Source: Flavobacteriales bacterium (GTDB lineage: Bacteria > Bacteroidota > Bacteroidia > Flavobacteriales_C > GCA-002722245). Taken from it: a DNA stretch of 64,000 nt. The position numbers were made by a program, and so were the translations under genes. The first letter of the stretch is position 1, and each line of letters opens with the position of its first letter. Positions 36,947 to 45,952 of the stretch are shown here, piece after piece. Location: the NCBI GenBank assembly GCA_023251075.1, contig JAHEZM010000003.1, positions 62,001 through 126,000 of the forward strand, written 5' to 3'. The notes under the pieces are model-generated. The model was given only the letters and a program-made list of their open reading frames with translations, ran no database searches and had not been told where the DNA came from.

Positions 36947-37858
36947 CTATTGAATAACAAGTTTAGAGATTCCTTGTTCTGCTTTGATGAAATAAATTCC
37001 AGCCTCTAAATTGCTGATATCTAATTTATTGGATGATTTAGTGAAACTCATTAATTCTCCTAAACTGTTGATTAGTGAAATGTTATTTAGGTTTTGTGAA
37101 AAAGTAACCTCATTTCCTTGTGTTGGATTTGGATAAACTGCAAAGCTTGATTTACCAATTTCGCTCACTCCTGAACCTGTTACTGTACCTAATTTTAAAC
37201 TACCTATGCTTACTTTATAATTTCCAGGAAGAGGAAGGGGGTTCCAATCAGTTGGATTATCAACATTGTGATTGATTGCAGTGACTTCCATTGAAATGAC
37301 ATTGTTAAAATGAAATCCTGTAGTGACAACGCCATCCACAGATTTATAGCCACCTGCAAAATCACCAGAAATAGGTACCGTTTGACCAGGAGCGACACTC
37401 ATTTGCACAAACACAGCTCCGTTTGCATCTACGTTTACTGCATTTAAAGCATCATCAACGATGTCAACATATACATCTAAAATAGAATCTCCTTCGTTTT
37501 TGAAATCAAACGAAAAAGTTGAATTGTTGGTTAAGTTCAATCCCGGATTGGTGTTTAAACCCTGAAAACTGATAAAAATATTCGGATCCCAGCACCCAGC
37601 ACTGGCAGTAGTTAAAACAAATTCCTCTCGATGTGCGGTTGTGTTTCTTGTCAATATTGAAGAAGCACATACTGATGGTCCTGCATCATTTCCCGACCAA
37701 TAGATTCCATTAGGAGTGTTACCCTGATCATTCGGATCTCCATATTCTTCTGTTGGAACTATATCATCATAGATACCTGTACTCGAGTATCCCGGTGTTT
37801 GAGAAAATCCCATCATGCAAATCGTAGCGAAAGAAAGAGTAAAAATAATTTTTTTCAT
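36947..37858 (-). CDS. Secreted protein of unknown function with T9SS type-A tail
   Basis: The 303-residue protein has a signal peptide (MKKIIFTLSFATICMMGFSQ). A beta-rich domain of about 210 residues has two Cys (VCASS, AGCWD) and FSFDFKNEGDSILDVYVDIVDD, which fits a jelly-roll or carbohydrate-binding fold. The type-A sorting tail runs from AVYPNPTQGNEVTFS to KLVIQ. A TAAATTTG box on the minus strand about 30 bp upstream of the start is a plausible promoter. It is transcribed divergently from the GH18 gene at 38082. No enzyme motif is seen; binding to chitin is only inferred from the neighbourhood. Confidence 0.7.
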   Translation of the reverse strand: MKKIIFTLSFATICMMGFSQTPGYSSTGIYDDIVPTEEYGDPNDQGNTPNGIYWSGNDAGPSVCASSILTRNTTAHREEFVLTTASAGCWDPNIFISFQGLNTNPGLNLTNNSTFSFDFKNEGDSILDVYVDIVDDALNAVNVDANGAVFVQMSVAPGQTVPISGDFAGGYKSVDGVVTTGFHFNNVISMEVTAINHNVDNPTDWNPLPLPGNYKVSIGSLKLGTVTGSGVSEIGKSSFAVYPNPTQGNEVTFSQNLNNISLINSLGELMSFTKSSNKLDISNLEAGIYFIKAEQGISKLVIQ

Positions 37859-37960
37859 ATTTTAAAGATTATAAGTTGCTCAACAAATTTAAGATGGAGT
37901 GATCGTTCTTGTTTTACATAAATCGTTTTTCTCATGATGCTTTAATAGACAATGTGAGTA

Positions 37961-37978
37961 GGTATTTTACTTTTCTCC
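37961..37978 (+). promoter_or_regulatory. Shared promoter-like box, copy A
   Basis: GGTATTTTACTTTTCTCC lies 104 bp before the ATG at 38082. It matches GGTATTTTACTTGTCTGC at 41950-41967 upstream of the GH2 gene in 16 of 18 positions. TATTTTAC is related to the TAnnTTTG minus-7 box. Confidence 0.4.
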
Positions 37979-38081
37979 AGATATGAATAAAAACATATGG
38001 ACATTATATGGACATCGCCTGTTTTTATGGGGTTTTAGCCTTAGTTCGTTTTATCTTGTAAGTCACTTGAATTCAAAAAAC

Positions 38082-39398
38082 ATGAAAAAAAAGTACCTCA
38101 TTACCACCCTATTTATTTTAGCCATTGCATTATCAAATCGTGTTCATTCCCAATCATTACCTTACCCTGCTTTAATAGGTTATTGGCAAAATTGGAGTTC
38201 AACCTCATTAACCGCAATAGACTCCAGATATAATGTAATTGAGGTAGCATTTCCTTTGGCTCAAAGCGGAACAGATTACAATATTTCCAATTTAAGTTTT
38301 GGGCCCCATTCTTTTTCTACTTTTAAATCGGCTATTCAAACACTACAGGGACAAGGGAAAAAGGTATTGTTGAGTTTAGGTGGTGCTTCACAACCTATTT
38401 ATTTGAATGATGTAAATGAAAAAAACACCTTTGTTTCTTCTGTAGGTAATTTACTAGATACTTATGGTTTCGATGGAATTGATATCGACTTAGAAAGTTC
38501 ATCCTTGGCTTTCTCCACTATTAAAATGACGAACAATACCGATGCTGGTTTGGTGAATATGATTGCGGGTATTCAAGAGATTTTGGCTAATTATCAAACT
38601 ACTCATTCTAAAAGATGTTTACTCACTATGGCGCCAGAGGTGATTTATGTGCAAGGTGGATATCAATACAATAATAGCCGCTCGGGTGCTTATTTACCTA
38701 TCATTGATGCATTGCGTAATGATATAGATATGCTTCAGGTGCAGTTGTATAATGTAGGAGATTATATTAAGGCCTTAGATGGTAAAACATATACCGAGGG
38801 AACAGCCGATTTTATTGTAGCGATGACAGAGATGGTAATTAGAGGTTTTACGGCCTCTAAGTTATCAGGAGGATCGGCAGCATTTGCAGGTTTACCTGCT
38901 CATAAAGTGGCTGTTGGTTTACCCTCATGTTCTAATTCAGCAAGTGGTTATGTTAATGCTACAGTGCGTCAACAAGCCATTGATTACTTGAGAGGGGTGG
39001 GTGTAAAACCAGGAACTTATGCTTTGCTCACTCCGGGTGGACATCCAACTTTAGGGGGGATTATGACCTGGTCGATCAATGAAGATAAAGTGTGTAATCC
39101 TTCTTACGGTATTGCTTCAAGTTTTCAAACTATTTTTGCGGGTGTTGGCAATGCTATTGAAGACCATACCGTAAATTCTTTATCGATATATCCTAATCCA
39201 ACTGATGGGATTTTTAAAATTGAAACAATCTCTGTTAATCCCAATGCTTCTTTTATATTGTATAATCCTTTAGGACAAATAATTTATAGAGAAAATATTA
39301 ATGGAAATAGTTCAACAAGCTTTGATTTTTCATTTTTAGAGGGAGGATTATATGTTGTTCAAATAGGACAAGAGACGCGAAAGCTTTTGATCAGGTAA
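38082..39398 (+). CDS. Secreted GH18 chitinase with T9SS type-A sorting domain
   Basis: I choose the ATG at 38082 (MKKKYLITTLFILAIALS signal peptide) over 37983, whose extra 33 residues are not signal-like. The product is 438 residues. The barrel shows LIGYWQNWSS, KKVLLSLGGAS and the complete catalytic DGIDIDLE (131-138, Glu138), plus LTMAPEV and VQLYN near the substrate strand. The tail (SIYPNPTDGIFKIE to KLLIR) is a type-A sorting domain, so the enzyme should be exported across the outer membrane or displayed. It is followed 135 bp later by another GH18 gene. Sequence differences from 5565-6890 suggest a different cleavage mode, which cannot be read from sequence. Confidence 0.88.
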   Translation: MKKKYLITTLFILAIALSNRVHSQSLPYPALIGYWQNWSSTSLTAIDSRYNVIEVAFPLAQSGTDYNISNLSFGPHSFSTFKSAIQTLQGQGKKVLLSLGGASQPIYLNDVNEKNTFVSSVGNLLDTYGFDGIDIDLESSSLAFSTIKMTNNTDAGLVNMIAGIQEILANYQTTHSKRCLLTMAPEVIYVQGGYQYNNSRSGAYLPIIDALRNDIDMLQVQLYNVGDYIKALDGKTYTEGTADFIVAMTEMVIRGFTASKLSGGSAAFAGLPAHKVAVGLPSCSNSASGYVNATVRQQAIDYLRGVGVKPGTYALLTPGGHPTLGGIMTWSINEDKVCNPSYGIASSFQTIFAGVGNAIEDHTVNSLSIYPNPTDGIFKIETISVNPNASFILYNPLGQIIYRENINGNSSTSFDFSFLEGGLYVVQIGQETRKLLIR

Positions 39399-39533
39399 TT
39401 TCATTTTCTGTACATGTTCAATATTAGTTTACAAAAACAGTTAAGCTAATAGACATTCATCATACATCGCTTTGGGGAGCGGTTTTGCATACAATTTCAA
39501 TGTTATCTTAACAAAACAACTAAAACCAAAACT

Positions 39534-40886
39534 ATGAGAAACACTTACGAAGAAAGAGGGAAAGCACTGGCTTTATTTTTTGTATTAATTTTCAGCGAGA
39601 TATTCGCTCAACTACCCTGCAATGTTTTAGTGGGGTATTGGCAATCATCATGGGGAACTTATGTTCGACTAAAAGATGCCAGTCCCAATTATAATGTTTT
39701 TTGTTTGGCCTTTGCCGGCTCCTCTGATGGAACTCCCAATACTATTTCGTTCACTCTTTATTCAGCAAGCGACAATAATATTACAGCCAATCTTAAGGCA
39801 GATATAAAAACTGTTCAGGCACAAGGAAAATTGGTGTTGATGAGTATTGGTGGTTCGGCTGGATCCTTTCAAATCACTTCTCTTACTGAAAAAAATACTT
39901 TCGTTGCTAAAATCAAAAATTTAATTACCACTTATGAATTGGATGGAATCGATATTGATATTGAAGATGCTCAATATATTGGTCAAACAGGAACCATTTC
40001 CAGCCCTTCCGCTCATATCACTTATCTAATTCAAGGTATTCAGGATTTAATGTCGTGGTATCAAACTACCTACGGCAAAAAAATGATTTTAACGATGGCT
40101 CCCGAGTGCGTTTATACTACAGGAGGCTTGTCGCAATTTCAAATTGGTGACGGTGTTCCTTATCTCGCCATTATTGAAGCTTTAAAAAATGAAATTGATA
40201 TTTTACAAGTGCAATTGTATAACGCTTACCAAAGTAATGGGTTAAATAATGTGACTTACAATGAAGCAACAGCGGATTTCATTGTAAGCCAAACAGAAGC
40301 TCTTATCCGTGGCTTTACAGCAAAAGGAGGTTTGGGAGTGTATTCGGGTTTACCTGCTAGTAAAGTTGCAATAGCTCTTCCTGTAACCGATGTTAATGTT
40401 TCAGATGCTGGTGATATAGCTGCTGGCAGTGGTTATTTATCTTTTTCTGAAGTAAATAAAGCGGTAAATTACTTAATGGGTAAAACCAATCAAAAGCCGG
40501 GTTCTTATACTTTAGTTCAATCAGGAGGATATCCAAATTTATTGGGAATGATGGGTTGGTCTTTGTCGTTCGATAAAAAAAACAATTGGGCTTATGCAAA
40601 TAATTATGCGAGTTTGTTCGGTTCAAATAACAACAATTGTACTGTAGCATCTGAGGAATTGGAATCTACTTCCGCTTTTATTTTGTTTCCAAATCCTACT
40701 CAGGGAATGATAAATATTAATAGTGAAAAGAAAGGAGCTTTCGTGAACATTTACAATGCTTTAGGAGAAAAGGTAACTGAACAAGTGTTGTTGCAGGGAT
40801 CAAATAACATAGATCTTTCAGCGCTAAGCACAGGAGTTTATATTGTAAATCTTGGAACAGAAACGCAAAAATTAATTATTCAGTAG
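39534..40886 (+). CDS. Secreted GH18 chitinase with T9SS type-A sorting domain
   Basis: The 450-residue protein starts MRNTYEERGK, then a hydrophobic signal (about 11-25). The barrel has VLVGYWQSSWGTYVRLKD, LVLMSIGGSAGSF and DGIDIDIE (137-144, Glu144). The C-terminal type-A sorting domain runs from ILFPNPTQGMININ to KLIIQ. Its first 60 residues after the signal are almost the same as in the 5565-6890 enzyme, so the two are recent paralogues now 33 kb apart. The terminator at 40904-40934 follows. Expected action is endo- or processive cleavage of chitin at the cell surface. Confidence 0.88.
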   Translation: MRNTYEERGKALALFFVLIFSEIFAQLPCNVLVGYWQSSWGTYVRLKDASPNYNVFCLAFAGSSDGTPNTISFTLYSASDNNITANLKADIKTVQAQGKLVLMSIGGSAGSFQITSLTEKNTFVAKIKNLITTYELDGIDIDIEDAQYIGQTGTISSPSAHITYLIQGIQDLMSWYQTTYGKKMILTMAPECVYTTGGLSQFQIGDGVPYLAIIEALKNEIDILQVQLYNAYQSNGLNNVTYNEATADFIVSQTEALIRGFTAKGGLGVYSGLPASKVAIALPVTDVNVSDAGDIAAGSGYLSFSEVNKAVNYLMGKTNQKPGSYTLVQSGGYPNLLGMMGWSLSFDKKNNWAYANNYASLFGSNNNNCTVASEELESTSAFILFPNPTQGMININSEKKGAFVNIYNALGEKVTEQVLLQGSNNIDLSALSTGVYIVNLGTETQKLIIQ

Positions 40887-40903
40887 GCTGAATACTACGA
40901 GAG

Positions 40904-40934
40904 AAAAGGTTCTTTCATATGAAAGGGCCTTTTT
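40904..40934 (+). terminator. Terminator between convergent GH18 and ROK kinase genes
   Basis: AAAAGG (40904-40909) pairs with CCTTTT (40928-40933). The stem continues through two G-T pairs into CTTTC/GAAAG around an ATAT loop, and T residues follow. Confidence 0.75.
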
Positions 40935-41823
40935 ATTTTACCAAACTGGCAGCACCTATAATTCCTGTGTCGCTATGATTGCTTGCTGGCAATAATTTGA
41001 AATCATCGAGATAATAATGAATAAGTTTTGCTTTTAAAACATCCATTACAATGGGTTCAATAATATCGAAAGCATTTCCAACTCCCCCACCAATAATAAT
41101 AGTATGTACATCATACAAATGCACCATGGAAATGATGGCTTGTCCTAGCAATTTACCTACATGATTAAAAACTTCTAATGAACACACATCACCCTTTTTA
41201 GCAGCAGTATAAATTTTTTCTACTGTTAATTCTTTTTCCTCTTTCAGTATAGAATCAGGAAAGTCTTTAAGAAGATTTTGAGTGAATTCCACGATTTGGC
41301 GGTTGCCTATATAATCCTCTAAATATTCTCCTTTGCCAACAGGTATCATTCCTACTTCAGTAGGATTTCCATGAGCTCCTTTAAATATTTCGCCATTTAC
41401 AATTAATCCGCCGCCCACTCCCGTACCTAAGGCCACTAGTAAAAAGGTGGATAGAGAGTGAGTACCAAAATGATATTCTCCCATAGCAGCGCAACGGGCA
41501 TCATTTTCCAACACAATCTTCAAATTCGGAAAATGCTTTTGAATAGGATTTACCACATTTAATCCATTGAGAGTAGGTATATTGGTTAAATTCACAATGG
41601 TTTTACCATCGAAAGAGAGCTGACCTGGAACCCCAATCCCGATTCCACTAATAGCGTATTCCTTCACCAATTTTTCTGAACAACTTTTTATTAATTCAAT
41701 AAAATTTTCGGCATTAGCACAATGATCTTTTGTAATAAACCTTTCTGTTTTCACAATATTTCCTTTATTATCAACCACCCCAAATTTTATGGTAGTGCCA
41801 CCTACATCAATTCCTAAAATCAT
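40933..41823 (-). CDS. ROK-family sugar kinase (glucokinase or N-acetylglucosamine kinase)
   Basis: I start at the ATG at 41823 (MILGIDVGGTTIKFG) rather than the GTG at 41841; the product is 296 residues. The phosphate-1 loop DVGGTTIKFG, the catalytic-Asp region ENDARCAAMGE and the ATP loop ALGTGVGGGLIVNG are present. The ROK zinc-binding CxCGxxGCxE motif is absent, and the usual ExGH appears as EVGM (EVGMIPVGKG). Such zinc-less forms occur among Bacteroidota ROK kinases. With GH18 and exo-glucosaminidase genes next door, phosphorylation of GlcNAc, GlcN or glucose after import is the likely job. It converges with the GH18 gene. Confidence 0.82.
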   Translation of the reverse strand: MILGIDVGGTTIKFGVVDNKGNIVKTERFITKDHCANAENFIELIKSCSEKLVKEYAISGIGIGVPGQLSFDGKTIVNLTNIPTLNGLNVVNPIQKHFPNLKIVLENDARCAAMGEYHFGTHSLSTFLLVALGTGVGGGLIVNGEIFKGAHGNPTEVGMIPVGKGEYLEDYIGNRQIVEFTQNLLKDFPDSILKEEKELTVEKIYTAAKKGDVCSLEVFNHVGKLLGQAIISMVHLYDVHTIIIGGGVGNAFDIIEPIVMDVLKAKLIHYYLDDFKLLPASNHSDTGIIGAASLVK

Positions 41824-41949
41824 ATTTATTTTATTTTGCACTAATTTAAATGATTCGGTTAATAATACAGGTTGTGTTCAATCTTCTTTTTTTGATCATT
41901 TTTTTTATCTTGCATTGAATCAGTGGGATAGATATTCAATGACGCATAA

Positions 41950-41967
41950 GGTATTTTACTTGTCTGC
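41950..41967 (+). promoter_or_regulatory. Shared promoter-like box, copy B
   Basis: GGTATTTTACTTGTCTGC lies 70 bp upstream of the GH2 start and matches the box at 37961-37978. The two positions upstream of plus-strand hydrolase genes suggest a common promoter type. Confidence 0.4.
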
Positions 41968-42036
41968 AAAATGTCCATATCATTTTAAGGCCCGTCAATA
42001 TTGATTTTTATAAGTTTGTACTATAATGTTTTTTAA

Positions 42037-44646
42037 ATGATGGGAGTCATAAAATTTTTAGCGGGTTGCGGAGTTGTTGCCTTGCTTTCGTGTAATTCGA
42101 GTTCAGTACTTGCTGATGAGGTTCAGGATAAGGTTCTTTCTGAGAATTGGAAAATCAAATCTTCTGTAGATACAAAATTAAAAGGAGAACAATTGTCGAT
42201 GGGTGAGAGTGATGGCCCATCCTCTTGGAAAGCCGCAATTGTTCCGGGTACAGTTTTAAATTCTTTAGTGAAAGCCGGCGTCTATTCCAATTTGTATGAA
42301 GTAAACAACATGGCTAAAGTTCCCGTTGAACAATTTAAAAATGCCTGGTGGTACGTTACTTCTTTTCAATTAGGCGAGATCTCTGAAGAAAACAATTATC
42401 AAATCAATTTCGATGGAATTAATTATCGGGCTAATATTTGGTTGAATGGAAAATTGTTGGCCGACACCAACAAGATCATTGGTGCTTTTAATCGCTTTAA
42501 TTTAGATATTGATTCTTTTGCTGTAACAGGAACCAATCATATGGCAATAGAACTTTTTCCACCGTCGAAAGGAGCTTATAGCATTGGCTTTGTGGATTGG
42601 GCTCCCACTCCTCCCGACAACAATATGGGCATTTTTAGAAATGTGACTTTGAAAATTACCAAGGCTGTTGAAATCAAAAATACTTTTGTACAAACCAAAG
42701 TAAATTTGCAAACTTTGAGAGAGGCCGATTTAACTATTTCTACAGAAGTAATTAATCATCAGGCTAGTGATTGTGAATTGACTTTAGAGGGAAAAATAGG
42801 GGAGATTTCTTTTTCTCATAAAGTGAGTTTGAAAGCCAATGAAAAAAAATTGGTAGTACTTTCTTCAAAAGAAATTCCATCTCTTCATATTAATAATCCA
42901 AAATTATGGTGGCCTAACGGATACGGCGAAGCAACTCTTTATGATTTAAAATTAGATGCTGCTGTAAATGAAGTTCTATCTTCCACAGAAAAAGTGAGTT
43001 TCGGTATTCGTGAGGTATCTGATTATTTGAATGCTTCGGGTCAACGTGGCTATAAAATTAACGGCAAAGAAATTCTAATTAAAGGAGCTGGCTGGGTAGA
43101 TGATTTGCTTTTAGGAAATACTGCTGAATATGATGAAGCACAAATTAAATATGTGAAAGATATGAACCTGAACTGCATTCGATTTGAAGCTTTTTGGGGT
43201 AAGGATCATACGCTGTATAATTTATGCGATAAAAATGGAATTTTAGTAATGGCTGGATTTAGCTGTCATTGGGAGTGGGAAGATTACATTGGCACTCCAT
43301 GCGGTGATCAGTTTGGTTGTGCTACCGAGCGTCCGGAAATGGCCTTGCTTTCTTCTTACTGGAGAAGTCAAATTACTTGGTTGCGCAATCATCCTTCTCT
43401 TTTTGCTTGGGTGGGTGGTAGTGATTTTCTTCCTCATCCTGATTTGGAAAAAAGTTATTTAAAGATTCTTAAAGAAATTGATCCAACTCGCCCTTACCTG
43501 GGTTCAGCAAAAACTTATACCAGTGAAATTTCCGGACCAACGGGGGTTAAAATGAATGGCCCTTATGATTATGTGCCGCCTATGTATTGGTACACTGATA
43601 CTTTGCGTGGTGGTGCTTTTGGCTTTAATACGGAAACAGGTCCTGGTCCGCAAGTTCCCGTGTTATGGACGCTCCATAAAATGTTCAATAACAAAGCTCA
43701 TTTTCCTATTGATTCTTCTTGGGATTACCATTGTGGCCGACATGCATTTAGAAATATGCATCGTTATTTAAAATCATTCGATAAGCGTTATGGAGCATCA
43801 CCCACTTTAGAAGATTTTTCTTTGTTTACTCAAGCTGCAAGTTATGAAGCCATTCGTCCGATGTTCGAGGCATTCAGAGTAAATCGTCCGAACACTACCG
43901 GTGTGGTTCAATGGATGCTGAACTCTGCATGGTTAGATACCTACTGGCAATTGTACGATACTTATTTGATTCCAACCGGTGCATATTATGGAACAAAAAC
44001 TTCGTGTGCTCCATTACAAGCAGTGTACAATTATGGCGATCATTCTGTTTATTTCGCTAATGATACTAAAGATGCTGCAGACGCAAAATTAGTGGTAGAA
44101 TTATACAATAGTGATTCTAAACTTTTATTTACCCAAGAAGCCATGGCGAATGCTGCGGGAAATGCTTCTTCTAAAGTTCTTACTCTACCTGCTTTAACCA
44201 AAGGGATTTCTTTCTGTAACATCAATGTATTGAATTCAAAAGGCGAAAAAATTTCTTCTAATTTTTATTGGTTGAGTGATAAAAAAGATAAAATGAATCC
44301 TAATAGAGACAGTGCTTCATGGGTATATACTCCAGCTATTGAGTTTGCCGATTTTACTGCACTGCGCTCCTTACCAAAAGCTAATATTATGGTAACAAAA
44401 GTGGCTAAGAACAATGAAATTGAAATAACAGTAAGCAATACTTCTGATAAAATAGCTTTCTTCATCGAATTAATGGCAGTGGATAATAAAACGCAAGAAC
44501 CTATTCGTCCGATTATCTGGAGTGATAATTATATTTCTCTTAAACCAGGAGAAAGTAAAGTATTAAAGGCTTCACTGCCCACAGGCGACATTAATAAATG
44601 GAATGTAAATATTAATAGTAGAGGTATCAATACCATTACGCAGTAA
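42037..44646 (+). CDS. GH2 exo-beta-D-glucosaminidase (CsxA-like), lipoprotein
   Basis: The 869-residue protein has a lipoprotein-type signal (VVALLSC-NSS, Cys about 19), so it is membrane anchored. The GH2 order of sugar-binding, Ig-like and TIM-barrel domains is visible. In place of the usual Asn-Glu, the acid/base site reads WVGGSDFLPHPD with Asp463. The nucleophile region is FGFNTETGPGPQVP with Glu533. The 70-residue spacing and SEISGPTGVKMNGPYDYVPP fit the exo-chitosanase subfamily (CsxA of Amycolatopsis uses Asp469 and Glu541). It should release GlcN from the non-reducing ends of chitosan oligomers. It is one base before the transporter gene and probably in one operon with it and the regulator at 45953. 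Confidence 0.88.
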   Translation: MMGVIKFLAGCGVVALLSCNSSSVLADEVQDKVLSENWKIKSSVDTKLKGEQLSMGESDGPSSWKAAIVPGTVLNSLVKAGVYSNLYEVNNMAKVPVEQFKNAWWYVTSFQLGEISEENNYQINFDGINYRANIWLNGKLLADTNKIIGAFNRFNLDIDSFAVTGTNHMAIELFPPSKGAYSIGFVDWAPTPPDNNMGIFRNVTLKITKAVEIKNTFVQTKVNLQTLREADLTISTEVINHQASDCELTLEGKIGEISFSHKVSLKANEKKLVVLSSKEIPSLHINNPKLWWPNGYGEATLYDLKLDAAVNEVLSSTEKVSFGIREVSDYLNASGQRGYKINGKEILIKGAGWVDDLLLGNTAEYDEAQIKYVKDMNLNCIRFEAFWGKDHTLYNLCDKNGILVMAGFSCHWEWEDYIGTPCGDQFGCATERPEMALLSSYWRSQITWLRNHPSLFAWVGGSDFLPHPDLEKSYLKILKEIDPTRPYLGSAKTYTSEISGPTGVKMNGPYDYVPPMYWYTDTLRGGAFGFNTETGPGPQVPVLWTLHKMFNNKAHFPIDSSWDYHCGRHAFRNMHRYLKSFDKRYGASPTLEDFSLFTQAASYEAIRPMFEAFRVNRPNTTGVVQWMLNSAWLDTYWQLYDTYLIPTGAYYGTKTSCAPLQAVYNYGDHSVYFANDTKDAADAKLVVELYNSDSKLLFTQEAMANAAGNASSKVLTLPALTKGISFCNINVLNSKGEKISSNFYWLSDKKDKMNPNRDSASWVYTPAIEFADFTALRSLPKANIMVTKVAKNNEIEITVSNTSDKIAFFIELMAVDNKTQEPIRPIIWSDNYISLKPGESKVLKASLPTGDINKWNVNINSRGINTITQ

Positions 44647-44647
44647 T

Positions 44648-45874
44648 ATGCAAAGAAACTATTTTATAATTGGCTTGGTGATTTTCACTTTCGCGGCAAT
44701 TTCGTTTAGCACGAATATGATTGCTCCTTTGGAGGTGCCTATTGTAAAGAGTTTTAGATTAAAGGGTTTTGAAGCCGGATTACTTCCTTTGTGTTTTTTC
44801 ATTGCTTATTTGTTTTCTATTCCATATGCTATTATGCTAGAAAAATGGAAAGAAAAAAAATCGATGTTGATTGCTTTTTCTTTTGCCGGATTAGGGGCTT
44901 TATTGTTTGCTTTGTCTCCTTCTTATGGCTTAGCATTACCTTCTTTTTTCATGATTGGAGTGGGTATGGCTTTGTTGCAGGTAGTTATAAATCCTTTATT
45001 ACGTGTGGCTGGTGGTGAGGAAAATTTTGCATTCTGGTCGGTGGTGGCTCAAATTATTTTTGGAGGAATTGCCGCATTTACTGCTACCACTTCAGAAGTA
45101 GTAGCCAGTTGGGTGAAATCAGGAGAATCATTTTTCCCTGCTGATATTCATTTACCTTGGGTAGGGAATTATTGGATTATTGCCTCCCTTCTTTTAACTC
45201 TTGCCTTAATAATGTTTTTTATCAAACTCCCCAAAGTGGAATTGAAAGAAGATGAAAAAGCTGGTGGCGCATCGGTTTATAAAACATTGTTTAGCGATAA
45301 AAAAATATGGGTCTTTTTCTTTGCCATCTTTGCTTATGTGGGTACTGAACAAGGAGTGGGAATTAAAATCAAAGATTTTTTAATGCAATATCATCAAATG
45401 AGCGAAGCCCAAGGTGATACAGTGCTTTTTTGGTATTGGATGCTACTTACTTTAGGTTGTTTATTGGGAATGATTTTAGTGAAATTAATGGACAGTAAAA
45501 TATTACTTCGCCTGTTTGTGATTCTTGCTATGGTATCTTTATCCTTTGCACTTTTCGGATCGGCAGATGTTTCTTATTACGCTTTTATGATGGTGGGATT
45601 TTTTCTATCCGTAATGTGGTCGATCAGCTTCGCTTTAGGTTTAAATTCATTTGCAGCTAACCACGGAGCCATCGCCGGAATTTTATGTACCGGTGTTATT
45701 GGCGGTGCTATTTCACCATTTATTATTGGCGCTCTTAAAGATTTAATTGGTTTACAGTTTTCAATGTGTTTTAATTTCCTTTTATTGGGATATATACTAT
45801 GGGTAAGCTTCTGGGCTAAACCATTGGTGAACAATCAGGTGATATCGATCACTAAGCTTTTTGAAAAAAAGTAG
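44648..45874 (+). CDS. MFS sugar transporter (fucose/GlcNAc permease-like)
   Basis: The 408-residue protein has about 12 hydrophobic helices with a central charged loop near residues 195-215 (KLPKVELKEDEKAGG). The pattern and length fit the FucP/NagP-type branch of the major facilitator superfamily. The first helices contain STNMIAPLEVPIVKSF and MLEKWKEKKSM, the loop between helices 2 and 3. It starts one base after the GH2 stop, so expression is coupled to the exo-glucosaminidase. Import of GlcN, GlcNAc or short oligomers through the inner membrane is inferred from this linkage; the substrate cannot be read directly. Confidence 0.82.
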   Translation: MQRNYFIIGLVIFTFAAISFSTNMIAPLEVPIVKSFRLKGFEAGLLPLCFFIAYLFSIPYAIMLEKWKEKKSMLIAFSFAGLGALLFALSPSYGLALPSFFMIGVGMALLQVVINPLLRVAGGEENFAFWSVVAQIIFGGIAAFTATTSEVVASWVKSGESFFPADIHLPWVGNYWIIASLLLTLALIMFFIKLPKVELKEDEKAGGASVYKTLFSDKKIWVFFFAIFAYVGTEQGVGIKIKDFLMQYHQMSEAQGDTVLFWYWMLLTLGCLLGMILVKLMDSKILLRLFVILAMVSLSFALFGSADVSYYAFMMVGFFLSVMWSISFALGLNSFAANHGAIAGILCTGVIGGAISPFIIGALKDLIGLQFSMCFNFLLLGYILWVSFWAKPLVNNQVISITKLFEKK

Positions 45875-45952
45875 TTTGGTGTAGCTTATTTTCAAAGTTG
45901 ACGTAGAAGCGAAACGATTTGGCCAGCGGGGGCCGTAACTAATTGTTTTTTT

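Noticed and set aside
41789-42004. A 71-residue plus-strand gene
   Set aside because: It overlaps the start of the ROK kinase antisense and the composition is that of a shadow frame.
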